A stretch of 64,000 bases of DNA from Bacteroidales bacterium (GTDB lineage Bacteria; Bacteroidota; Bacteroidia; Bacteroidales; UBA932). Numbering within the stretch: position 1 is the stretch's first letter; every line of letters starts with the position of its first letter. A model generated the notes under the pieces. It did not search any database and was not told the origin of the DNA. It saw nothing but the letters and a program-made list of their open reading frames with translations. The translations under genes were made by a program, and so were the position numbers. The stretch lies in assembly GCA_017445755.1 (NCBI GenBank), contig JAFSSE010000043.1, forward strand, positions 1-64,000. The letters run 5' to 3'. Positions 35,115-43,575 of this stretch are shown piece after piece.

Positions 35115-37940
35115 ATGCCTGAGATGTCAAAGAAATTTGTCCCCAAGCACTTTGGCGACAAAAATCCCAACCCCAAGCTCATTAAACTCGTCCGCAAAAT
35201 CACCGACCGGATACCCGGAAAGATCAAGATGACCACCGAAGCCCCGGAATACTGGGGACTTGCCTGCATTTTCGAGGACGAGATGGATCCCGTCATGAGG
35301 GAAGCATCCCTGGACTTCCTCCTCGACCTTATATGCAAGAAGCCCTTTACCGTCCGGGAACACCACAAGTATCCCGAACTGGTCGAATGGAACGACCGCA
35401 AGCACTATGTCCCCGCGGAGGAATTCGACGCCTTTCTGGACAAGCTCGGATATTTCGGCATGGTCGAATACGACTACGGTGACAAGTACACCAAGGACGG
35501 ACCCGTCCCGGGAACCACCTACAACAGGGAAGACCGCGAGTACTGGGTTCCCATGTTCGTCCCGGGAAGTGCGGAGTACACGAACATGAACGTAGACCTG
35601 ATGGACAGGCATCCCGAGCTCGCCATGTTCTTCGAAAGGATGACCTTCCTGCCGCTGGAAAAGATTACCCCCATGGTGCCCATGGGCGGAAGCGGCATCG
35701 GCATGCACGTGATTCCTGTTGAAAAGGCCATTTCGATGGAGAACCAGTCCGTTGACATTGAGCACATTTCCTACTGGCTGAAGCGTTACGAGGGCCATAT
35801 CGGCGTCGGCATATGCTCCTGCCGCTACGGACGGAAGAAGCTCGACGAGGGCTGCGCCGACGATTACCGCGACTGGTGTATTGGCGTCGGCGACATGGCC
35901 GATTACCTCAGGGAAACCGGCCGTGGCCATGACATCACCTATGACGAGGCGATGGCCATCCTGAAGAAGGCGGAGGACCACGGCTTTGTCCACCAGATCA
36001 CAAATATCGACGGCGAGGGTAAGATTTTCGCAATCTGCAACTGCAACGTGAAGATTTGCAACGCCCTGAGGACTTCCCAGCTGTTTAATACCCCGAACAT
36101 GTCCAGGAGCGCCTACGTCGCAGAAGTCGATCCGAAGAACTGCGTCGCCTGCGGCCGCTGCGTCGAGTACTGCCCCGCGGGAGCCGTAAAACTCGGCCAG
36201 AAGCTCTGTACCAAAAACGGCCCTCAGAAGTATCCCAAGCAGGAACTTCCGGATGCGGCGAAGTGGGGTCCCCACAAGTGGAACGAGGACTACCGCGACC
36301 GGAACAGAATCAACTGCTACCCTACCGGAACGTCTCCCTGCAAGACCGCCTGCCCGGCCCATATCGCCGTCCAGGGCTATCTGAAGAAGGCCGCGGAAGG
36401 AAAATACACCGAGGCGCTCGAGCTCATCAAGCGTGAAAACCCGTTCCCGGCAGTCTGCGGCCGCGTCTGCAACCGCCGCTGCGAGGATGCATGTACCCGC
36501 GGCACCATTGACCGCCCGATTGCCATCGACGCCGTCAAGAAATTCATTGCCGAACAGGACCTCAAGGCCGAAACCCGTTTTGTCCCCGAGGTCAACATCT
36601 GCTCCAATGTCCAGGAGCGCTGGGAGGAGAAAATCGCCATTATCGGCGGCGGTCCTGCCGGACTTTCCTGCGCCAACTATCTGGCTACCATGGGCTATAA
36701 GCCGACCGTATTCGAAAAGAACGAAGAGCCCGGCGGTATGCTCCGCTACGGCATTCCTTCCTATAAGCTGGACAAGGACGTCATCAAGGCGGAAATCGAC
36801 ATCATGAAAGAAATCGGTGTCGAAATCCGCACCGGCGTTGAGGTTGGCAAGGATGTGACCATCGCCCAGCTGCGCGAAGAGGGGTACAAGGCCTTCTACG
36901 TCGCAATCGGCTGCCAGGGAGGTCGTCTTCCCGGAATCAGCGGAGAGACCCTTGAAGGCACGACTACCGCAATTGACTTCCTCCGTGAGGCCAACTGCGG
37001 AAAGAAGAGTGTCAGCGGCAAGGTTGTCGTTGTCGGCGGTGGAAATGTCGCCATCGACGCGGCCCGCGTAGCAAAGCGGAGCGGCGCATCCGAAGTTACC
37101 ATGCTCTCCCTCGAGACGGAAGATATCATGCCCGCTTCCCTCGAAGAGCGGAGGGAGGCCCGCGAGGACGGTGTCGTCATCAATCCCGGCTGGGGCCCGA
37201 AGGAAGTTCTCGGCACCGACAAGGTCAGCGGAATCGTTTTCAAGAAATGCACCTCCGTTTTCAACGCAGAGCATAAATTCGCTCCGGAATACGATGAGAA
37301 TGAGCTCATTACCCTCGATGCCGACATGGTCATCTTCGCCATCGGCCAGACCGTAGTCCTGAAAGACCTCCTTAAGGACACTAAGGTCGAATTCTTCCGC
37401 GGAGTTTACCCCGTTGCGGATAAACTGACCTTCCAGACGGCTGAGGAAGACATTTTCGTCGGCGGAGACGTTTTCACCGGCCCGAAGTTCGCCATCGACG
37501 CGATCGCCGCCGGAAAGGAAGCCGCCGAATCCCTCCACCGCTTCGTCCAGCACGGCCACATGACCATCGGACGCAACCGCCGCGATTTCATTGAACTCAA
37601 CAAGGAGGACATCCTCGTCGAGTCCTATGACAATTCCTCGCGGCAGGAGCCCGGCGTTGATCACAGCCGCGCCCCCTTCCAGGAATACACGCTTACCCTC
37701 ACAGAGGAGCAGGTCCGGAAGGAGACGGCAAGGTGTCTCAGCTGCGGCGCTTCCGTCGTCGATGAGAACCGTTGCATCGGCTGCGGCGTCTGTACGACAA
37801 AGTGCGGCTTCGATGCCATCCATCTCCACCGGGTCCATCCGGAGGCCAGCGTCATGCGCACCTCCGAAGGCAAGTTCGGCGGTATCCTGCCGTACATGAT
37901 CAAGCGGACCGGGAAGATTATCTTCAGCAAGAAGCAGTAA
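35115..37940 (+). CDS. GltD/NfnB-like FAD, NAD(P) and Fe-S oxidoreductase
   Basis: 941 aa, multi-domain. About 1-330: a Cys-rich domain with ICSCR and CNCNVKIC motifs; ~341-356: a 4Fe-4S ferredoxin motif CVACGRCVEYCP; ~405-500: a DPYD-type Fe-S helical domain (CKTACPAHIAVQGYL, CGRVCNRRCEDACTRG); ~505-860: two Rossmann domains as in glutamate synthase small subunit / NfnB (IAIIGGGPAGLSCANYL; VVVVGGGNVAIDAARVA); ~870-915: C-terminal ferredoxin domain with CLSCGAS and CIGCGVCTTKCGFDAI. It should bind FAD and NAD(P)H and several clusters. Placed between hypB and hypA in the operon of the [FeFe] hydrogenase, it may link that enzyme to NADPH or ferredoxin. Glutamate synthase itself is unlikely because no large subunit is present. 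Confidence 0.85.
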   Translation: MPEMSKKFVPKHFGDKNPNPKLIKLVRKITDRIPGKIKMTTEAPEYWGLACIFEDEMDPVMREASLDFLLDLICKKPFTVREHHKYPELVEWNDRKHYVPAEEFDAFLDKLGYFGMVEYDYGDKYTKDGPVPGTTYNREDREYWVPMFVPGSAEYTNMNVDLMDRHPELAMFFERMTFLPLEKITPMVPMGGSGIGMHVIPVEKAISMENQSVDIEHISYWLKRYEGHIGVGICSCRYGRKKLDEGCADDYRDWCIGVGDMADYLRETGRGHDITYDEAMAILKKAEDHGFVHQITNIDGEGKIFAICNCNVKICNALRTSQLFNTPNMSRSAYVAEVDPKNCVACGRCVEYCPAGAVKLGQKLCTKNGPQKYPKQELPDAAKWGPHKWNEDYRDRNRINCYPTGTSPCKTACPAHIAVQGYLKKAAEGKYTEALELIKRENPFPAVCGRVCNRRCEDACTRGTIDRPIAIDAVKKFIAEQDLKAETRFVPEVNICSNVQERWEEKIAIIGGGPAGLSCANYLATMGYKPTVFEKNEEPGGMLRYGIPSYKLDKDVIKAEIDIMKEIGVEIRTGVEVGKDVTIAQLREEGYKAFYVAIGCQGGRLPGISGETLEGTTTAIDFLREANCGKKSVSGKVVVVGGGNVAIDAARVAKRSGASEVTMLSLETEDIMPASLEERREAREDGVVINPGWGPKEVLGTDKVSGIVFKKCTSVFNAEHKFAPEYDENELITLDADMVIFAIGQTVVLKDLLKDTKVEFFRGVYPVADKLTFQTAEEDIFVGGDVFTGPKFAIDAIAAGKEAAESLHRFVQHGHMTIGRNRRDFIELNKEDILVESYDNSSRQEPGVDHSRAPFQEYTLTLTEEQVRKETARCLSCGASVVDENRCIGCGVCTTKCGFDAIHLHRVHPEASVMRTSEGKFGGILPYMIKRTGKIIFSKKQ

Positions 37941-38290
37941 TGCACGAACTGGGCATCGTTTTCTACATCATCAGAGACGTCAAGAAGGCGGCCGAGGAAA
38001 ATGACGTGAAGAAGGTTTCCGGAGTAGTTATGAATATCGGCGAAGTATCCGGAATTGTGCCGGAATACCTTCAGGACTGCTGGAGGTGGGCCGCCGATAA
38101 GGAAGAACTACTGAAGGGGGCCGAACTCAAGTTCAATATCCTTCCGGCCGTATCATGGTGTGACGACTGCAAGAGCGAATACGAAACCGTCCGCTACGGC
38201 AGGACCTGTCCTCACTGTGGGAGCGGAAACACTTGGCTCCTACGGGGTAACGAAGTAGAAATCAAGGAAATAGAAGTGCCCGACAATTAA
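37940..38290 (+). CDS. hypA: HypA, nickel metallochaperone for hydrogenase
   Basis: 116 aa. Begins MHELGIV, with the nickel-ligand His2 and the adjacent Glu, and contains the zinc site WCDDC...CPHCGS (two CxxC pairs). Length is normal for HypA. The A of its ATG is the last base of the upstream stop codon (TAATG), which fixes the start and implies translational coupling. HypA works with HypB on [NiFe] enzymes, so its presence inside an [FeFe] hydrogenase operon is unexpected. Confidence 0.93.
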   Translation: MHELGIVFYIIRDVKKAAEENDVKKVSGVVMNIGEVSGIVPEYLQDCWRWAADKEELLKGAELKFNILPAVSWCDDCKSEYETVRYGRTCPHCGSGNTWLLRGNEVEIKEIEVPDN

Positions 38291-38318
38291 TTACGGATTG
38301 AACAAATTCTAAAACGAC

Positions 38319-40223
38319 ATGAGAATAACCTCTGCAGACCTTCTGGAAACAATCAGGCAGGAAGCTGTCAAAAAGCTCTCCACCCGCGAAGAGAGCAACA
38401 ACAGCGTCCAGGAAACTGCCTGTTGCCTGAACAAGGGAACCCCGCACATGCAGATTCTATGCTGCGGCGGCACCGGATGCAAAGCATCGGAAAGCGCAAA
38501 AATCGTAGAGAACTTCAAAGAGTGCCTGAAAGCCCACGGCGTTGCCGACAGGGTGGAAGTAATCGTTCCCGGGTGCTTTGGATTCTGCGAAAAGGGCCCC
38601 ATTGTAAAGATCATTCCCGACAACACCTTCTATACCTCTGTCCGTCCGGACGATGTGGAAGAGATTGTTTCCTCGCACATCATCAACGGCGAAAAGGTGG
38701 AAAGACTCCTTTACACGGATCCCGGCTCAGGGCAACACATTTCCGACTCCAAACACATGAACTTCTACCGCAAGCAGCTCAGAATCGCCCTGCGCAACTG
38801 CGGTTTCATCGATCCGGAGAACATCCTGGAATACATTGCCCGTGACGGCTACAAGGCCCTCTCCACCAGTCTTACGCGAAGCAGTCTGGAGGTTCTCTCA
38901 GACATCAAGGCGAGCGGCCTGCGCGGCCGTGGCGGTGCCGGCTTCCCGACCGGGGTAAAGTGGGAAATCGCCCGTAAGTTCGATGCTCCCGACAAATACG
39001 TCGTGTGCAATGCGGACGAAGGAGACCCGGGTGCCTTCATGGACCGATCCATCATGGAAGGAGACCCGCACTCGGTCGTCGAGGCCATGATGATTTGCGG
39101 CTACTGCATCAATGCAAACCACGGGCTCATCTATATCCGGGCCGAATATCCGCTGGCCGTTCACCGTCTTCAGGTGGCCATCGCCCAGGCCCGCGAGTAC
39201 GGCCTGCTGGGTGAGAATATCCTCGGGAGCAATTTCTCCTTTGATATAGAGATCCGCTACGGGGCTGGCGCCTTCGTCTGCGGAGAGGAAACCGCACTGA
39301 TCCATTCCATGGAAGGAAAGCGCGGCGAACCGACCCTCAAACCCCCGTTCCCGGCCGAATCCGGCTATTTCGGAAATCCGACGAACGTCAACAACGTCGA
39401 GACCCTCGCCAACGTTCCGGTGATTCTCACCAAGGGTCCGGCATGGTTCTCCTCAATCGGCACGGAAAAATCCAAGGGAACCAAAGTGTTCGCCCTCGCC
39501 GGAAAGATAAACAATGTCGGGCTGATTGAGGTCCCGATGGGCACCACCCTCCGGGAAATCATCTACGACATCGGCGGCGGCGTCAAAGGCGGCAAGAAGT
39601 TCAAGGCCGTCCAGACGGGCGGTCCTTCCGGCGGCTGCCTCACCGAAAAGCATCTGGATACGCCCATCGACTATGAAAACCTTGCCGCAGCCGGCTCCAT
39701 GATGGGTTCCGGCGGCATGATTGTCATGGACGAGGATGACTGCATGGTCTCAGTCGCCAAATTCTTCCTGGAATTCACCGTGGGCGAATCCTGCGGCAAG
39801 TGTACGCCCTGCCGTATCGGCAACAAGCGCATGCTGGAAATCCTGGAACGGATTACCCAGGGCCGCGGAACCATGGAAGACCTCGACAAACTGGAGAACC
39901 TGGCCAAGGTTATCAAGGATACGGCCCTCTGCGGCCTGGGCCAGACTTCGCCAAACCCCGTCCTTTCAACACTTTCCAATTTCCGCGAAGAGTATGAGGA
40001 ACATGTGAGGGAGCATGTCTGCCGCGCCCATAAGTGCAAAGCCCTGCTCACCTACAGCATTGACCCCGTACTGTGCAAGGGCTGTTCGTCCTGCGCTCGC
40101 GGCTGCCCGGCCGAAGCCATCTTCGGTGAAGTGCGCAAGCCCTTTGTCATCAATCCTGAAAAGTGCATCCGCTGCGGCATGTGCGTGTCACGCTGCAAGT
40201 TCGGAGCTATCAACGTAATATAA
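38319..40223 (+). CDS. hydB: NuoF-like flavoprotein subunit of the [FeFe] hydrogenase (HydB/HndC type)
   Basis: 634 aa. About 45-135: thioredoxin-like 2Fe-2S domain (CCGGTGCKAS and GCFGFCEKGP); ~195-400: FMN/NADH-binding NuoF core (GRGGAGFPTGVKW, CNADEGDPGAFMDR); ~405-475 SLBB domain; ~485-560 NuoF 4Fe-4S domain (ESCGKCTPCRIG plus the distal Cys); ~575-632: two 4Fe-4S ferredoxin motifs (CKGCSSCARGCP; CIRCGMCVSRCK). This matches the NADH-oxidising subunit of trimeric, often electron-bifurcating, [FeFe] hydrogenases. Followed nine bases later by hydA. Confidence 0.93.
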   Translation: MRITSADLLETIRQEAVKKLSTREESNNSVQETACCLNKGTPHMQILCCGGTGCKASESAKIVENFKECLKAHGVADRVEVIVPGCFGFCEKGPIVKIIPDNTFYTSVRPDDVEEIVSSHIINGEKVERLLYTDPGSGQHISDSKHMNFYRKQLRIALRNCGFIDPENILEYIARDGYKALSTSLTRSSLEVLSDIKASGLRGRGGAGFPTGVKWEIARKFDAPDKYVVCNADEGDPGAFMDRSIMEGDPHSVVEAMMICGYCINANHGLIYIRAEYPLAVHRLQVAIAQAREYGLLGENILGSNFSFDIEIRYGAGAFVCGEETALIHSMEGKRGEPTLKPPFPAESGYFGNPTNVNNVETLANVPVILTKGPAWFSSIGTEKSKGTKVFALAGKINNVGLIEVPMGTTLREIIYDIGGGVKGGKKFKAVQTGGPSGGCLTEKHLDTPIDYENLAAAGSMMGSGGMIVMDEDDCMVSVAKFFLEFTVGESCGKCTPCRIGNKRMLEILERITQGRGTMEDLDKLENLAKVIKDTALCGLGQTSPNPVLSTLSNFREEYEEHVREHVCRAHKCKALLTYSIDPVLCKGCSSCARGCPAEAIFGEVRKPFVINPEKCIRCGMCVSRCKFGAINVI

Positions 40224-40232
40224 GCAAGCCCT

Positions 40233-41993
40233 ATGGAAAACATGATAAATCTGACTATTGACGGCCGCCCGGTAAGTGTTCCCAAAGGAACCACCGTCCT
40301 TGACGCCGCCGCATCCGTGGGGATTGCCATTCCCGCACTTTGCCACATCAATCTCAAAGGCACCTGCGTCCAGAACACGCCCGCATCCTGCCGCATCTGC
40401 GTTGTCGAAATCGAAGGCCGCCGCAACCTGGCCCCTTCCTGTGCCACCCAGGCCATGGAGGGCATGGTGGTCAAGACAAACAGCAACCGAGTTGTCCGCG
40501 CCCGCAAGACCGTGGCCGAACTGATTCTGTCCGACCATCCCAACGACTGCCTCACCTGCCCCAAGTGCAATCACTGCGAACTGCAGAAGCTGGTCACCCG
40601 CTTCAACATCCGCGAAATGCCCTACAAGGGGGAGCAGTCAGAGCGCAAGCGCGAGGAAACCGTTGCCATCACCCGCAACATGGACAAGTGCATTCTGTGC
40701 CGTCGCTGCGAGAGTGTATGTAACAATGTCCAGACCGTCGGCGTGCTGGGCGCCATCCGCCGCGGCTTCGATGCCACCATCGCCCCCACCTTTGACCGCA
40801 TGTTCTCCGAGACCGACTGCACCTACTGCGGCCAGTGTGTCGCGGTCTGCCCCACCGGCGCGCTCACCGAACATGACAACACCGACCGTCTCCTGGACGA
40901 CCTCTGCAACCCCGAAAAGATTGTCGTGGCCCAGCCCGCACCTGCCGTCCGCGTGGCCCTCGGCGAGGAATTCGGCTATGAGCCCGGCACCATCGTCACC
41001 GGCAAACTGGCCACTTCCCTGCGCCGCCTGGGCTTCGACTATGTTTTTGATACCGACTTCGGAGCCGACCTGACCATCATGGAAGAAGGGGCCGAAATCC
41101 TGGAACGCCTCAAGGCGTACCTTGGCGGTGACAAGAGCGTCAAGATTCCGATCATGACCTCCTGCTGCCCCGCCTGGGTCAATTTCTATGAACATCAGTT
41201 CCCGGATCTGAAAGACTATCCTTCCTCGGCCAAGTCCCCCGCCCAGATGTTCGGCGCCATCGCCAAGACATACTGGGCCCAGAAGATGGGAATTCCGAGA
41301 GAGAAACTCGTCGTGGTGAGTATCATGCCCTGCCTCGCCAAGAAATTCGAATGCGAACGCGAGGAATTCAAGGTAAACGGCAACCCCGACGTGGATTACA
41401 GCATCTCCACGCGTGAACTCGCCCGCCTCATCAAGCGTTCCAACATCGACTTCCGCTCCCTGGAAGATAGCGACTTCGACAAGCCCCTGGGCGAGAGTTC
41501 CGGTGCGGCGGCCATCTTCGGCGCCACCGGCGGCGTTATGGAAGCTGCCCTGAGAACCGTCTATGAGGTTTACACCGGCAAGACCCTGCCGCGTATCGAC
41601 TTCCACGAGGTCCGCGGCCTCGAGGGCATCAAGGAAGCGACCATCGACCTTGCGGGCTTCCCGCTCAAGGTCTGTGTCGCCCACACCCTCGGCAACGCCC
41701 GTTACCTGATGGAAAAACTGCGCAAGGGTGAGCTCGACTACCACGTCGTGGAGGTCATGGCCTGCCCCGGCGGCTGCATTGACGGCGCCGGCCAGCCATA
41801 CCACCATGGCAATGTAGAAATCATCAAGGCACGCGCGAAAGCCATCTATGCCGAAGACGCCGGCAAGGCCATCCGCAAGAGCCATGAGAACCCCGACATC
41901 CAGAAGCTATACCGGGAATTCCTCGGCAAGCCGCTGAGCGAGCGTTCGCACCACCTCCTCCATACCCATTACTTTGACAAAAGCAGCAAGTAG
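40233..41993 (+). CDS. hydA: [FeFe] hydrogenase catalytic subunit (HydA/HndD type)
   Basis: 586 aa. N-terminal 2Fe-2S ferredoxin fold (~1-80), His/Cys-ligated 4Fe-4S domain (HPNDCLTCPKCNHC), two 4Fe-4S clusters (CILCRRCESVC, CTYCGQCVAVCP), then the H-cluster domain with all three signatures: TSCCPAW (C311, C312), MPCLAKKFE (C367) and EVMACPGGCIDGAGQPY (C511, C515). The cysteine preceding the proton-path region (C312 of TSCCP) is kept. Size and domain set match HndD-type subunits of trimeric NAD(P)-linked enzymes. With hydB and hydC it should catalyse reversible H2 production from NADH, with or without ferredoxin. Confidence 0.95.
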   Translation: MENMINLTIDGRPVSVPKGTTVLDAAASVGIAIPALCHINLKGTCVQNTPASCRICVVEIEGRRNLAPSCATQAMEGMVVKTNSNRVVRARKTVAELILSDHPNDCLTCPKCNHCELQKLVTRFNIREMPYKGEQSERKREETVAITRNMDKCILCRRCESVCNNVQTVGVLGAIRRGFDATIAPTFDRMFSETDCTYCGQCVAVCPTGALTEHDNTDRLLDDLCNPEKIVVAQPAPAVRVALGEEFGYEPGTIVTGKLATSLRRLGFDYVFDTDFGADLTIMEEGAEILERLKAYLGGDKSVKIPIMTSCCPAWVNFYEHQFPDLKDYPSSAKSPAQMFGAIAKTYWAQKMGIPREKLVVVSIMPCLAKKFECEREEFKVNGNPDVDYSISTRELARLIKRSNIDFRSLEDSDFDKPLGESSGAAAIFGATGGVMEAALRTVYEVYTGKTLPRIDFHEVRGLEGIKEATIDLAGFPLKVCVAHTLGNARYLMEKLRKGELDYHVVEVMACPGGCIDGAGQPYHHGNVEIIKARAKAIYAEDAGKAIRKSHENPDIQKLYREFLGKPLSERSHHLLHTHYFDKSSK

Positions 41994-41995
41994 TC

Positions 41996-42475
41996 ATGAG
42001 TGAAATAAAAGTATCCTGTGAAGCGCTCCGCGCCACAGAAGAGATTTGCCACAAGTTCAACAATGATCCCGGCGAACTCATCAGTATCCTGCATGAAACC
42101 CAGAACACCCTTGGCTACCTCCCGGAACCGGTGCAGCGGGTGATTGCCCGTGAACTGGGCATACCGCCCCAGAAGGTATATGGAGTGGTAACGTTCTATT
42201 CCTTCTTCTCCATGGCTCCCAAGGGGAAATATCCGGTCTCAGTGTGCCTGGGGACGGCCTGCTATGTGCGCGGCTCCGACAAGGTGCTGGAGGAATTCAA
42301 GCGTGTGCTTGGAATCGAAGTGGGAGAGACCACGCCCGACGGGAAATTCTCCCTGGACTGCCTGCGCTGCGTGGGCGCCTGCGGCCTGGCGCCGGTGGCA
42401 ACCATCGGCGAAAAAGTCTATGGACGTCTGAATCCCTCGGATATCCGCAAAATCATTGCGGATTTCGGCGATTAG
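41996..42475 (+). CDS. hydC: NuoE-like 2Fe-2S subunit of the [FeFe] hydrogenase (HydC/HndA type)
   Basis: 159 aa. Helical N-terminus (LISILHETQNTLGYLP) then a thioredoxin-like 2Fe-2S domain with ligands in CLGTACYVRG and CLRCVGACGLAP. Matches NuoE/HndA. It starts two bases after hydA. Its last 23 bases overlap the end of the convergent hydF gene. Confidence 0.94.
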   Translation: MSEIKVSCEALRATEEICHKFNNDPGELISILHETQNTLGYLPEPVQRVIARELGIPPQKVYGVVTFYSFFSMAPKGKYPVSVCLGTACYVRGSDKVLEEFKRVLGIEVGETTPDGKFSLDCLRCVGACGLAPVATIGEKVYGRLNPSDIRKIIADFGD

Positions 42476-43571
42476 CTGTGCTCCCCGGTACAGAGGGGTA
42501 TATTACACGGTCCAGGATGCCCTGGAGTTTTGCAAGGGCAATCCCATAATTGGTAATTGGCACTCCCTCGCGGAGTGCCTTTTTTATGCGGCTCTGCACA
42601 AGGGCGCGGCCGGCAACGCAGGCACCGCAGTGGATAATCAAGCTGTAGGGGCGCAAATTCTCCGGAAAATCATTTCCTGCGGATATATCAACCTGCAGCC
42701 CTTCCCCCGCACGTTTACGAAGCAGCGCCGGAATCTTCACGCGGCCGATATCCTCGGAATCGGGAACATGGGTGCAGGCCTCGGCAATGAGGACCCGGTC
42801 GGAGGGCCCGAGGGAGTCTATGGCGCGGGCGCCTTCAAGATATTCATGCAGGTCCCCTTTATTCCCGGCAAGCAGGATGGAAAAGGATGTCAGGGGCCAC
42901 TGAGCGGGGATTGTCCGGTTCACAAGGCCGAATACCTGGGAGTCTGTAATTACAAGATCGGGGGCGGCGGAGAGGGCATCCATCGCAGCGCGTAAACTCT
43001 CCGGGGTGCAACAGACGGGAACGCAGCCGCGGTCCAGAAGCTCCCGTATTACCTGCATCTGAGGCACAATCAGGCGGCCTTTCGGCGCCTCGCTGTCCTG
43101 CGGCATAACCAGAAGGACACGGCTTCCCGCATGCACCAGATTTCCCGTAAGGAACGTTTCTTCCTTAGATGGAACGGCCGCAGTTAGCTTCTGCACAAAG
43201 GTTTCCAGGGTTTCTCCCCGGGAATATGTAACTACTGGAATCGAGGCCTCCTCGAAGAGCGTCATGTAAGCAGCCCCATACTCCCCGGTGCGACTGGGCG
43301 GAAGGACAACGACGGCGATATCCGCTTCGTCCAGAACGGCCCGCGTGCGGCGTTCCCGCTCGGCCCCCAGGGCACTGTCGTCTTCCAATCCGGGCGTATC
43401 GATTATCAGGCATGGACCCAGGCCCGGAATCTCAACGGCCTTTCGCACCGGATCGGTGGTGGTGCCGGGCAAGGGACTTACAAGGGACACCTCCTGGCCG
43501 CAGAGAGCGTTCACCAGCGTAGATTTGCCGCTGTTCACCGGGCCGAAAAAAGCAATATGCACCCTTTCCAT
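42453..43571 (-). CDS. hydF: HydF, GTPase scaffold for H-cluster assembly
   Basis: 372 aa. N-terminal GTPase domain with P-loop GPVNSGKSTL and DTPGLEDD; central dimerisation domain; C-terminal 4Fe-4S domain with Cys-x-His in EACTH and the HCGAC (HCxxC) ligands. HydF carries the 2Fe subcluster precursor to apo-HydA. The frame is open upstream to 43676 but overlaps hydG; the ATG at 43571 begins the GTPase domain and lies four bases after the hydG stop. Tail-to-tail overlap of 23 bases with hydC. Confidence 0.94.
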   Translation of the reverse strand: MERVHIAFFGPVNSGKSTLVNALCGQEVSLVSPLPGTTTDPVRKAVEIPGLGPCLIIDTPGLEDDSALGAERERRTRAVLDEADIAVVVLPPSRTGEYGAAYMTLFEEASIPVVTYSRGETLETFVQKLTAAVPSKEETFLTGNLVHAGSRVLLVMPQDSEAPKGRLIVPQMQVIRELLDRGCVPVCCTPESLRAAMDALSAAPDLVITDSQVFGLVNRTIPAQWPLTSFSILLAGNKGDLHEYLEGARAIDSLGPSDRVLIAEACTHVPDSEDIGRVKIPALLRKRAGEGLQVDISAGNDFPENLRPYSLIIHCGACVAGRALVQSRIKKALREGVPITNYGIALAKLQGILDRVIYPSVPGSTANRRNPQ

Positions 43572-43575
43572 AGCG

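Noticed and set aside
35127..37838. Minus-strand open frame of about 900 codons opposite the GltD-like gene
   Set aside because: It is a shadow of the strong codon bias of the plus-strand gene. Its translation has no recognisable domain, while the plus strand encodes a clear multi-domain Fe-S flavoprotein.
35115..37940. Glutamate synthase small subunit
   Set aside because: The protein is about twice the usual size, has extra ferredoxin domains and sits in a hydrogenase operon; no large subunit is present.
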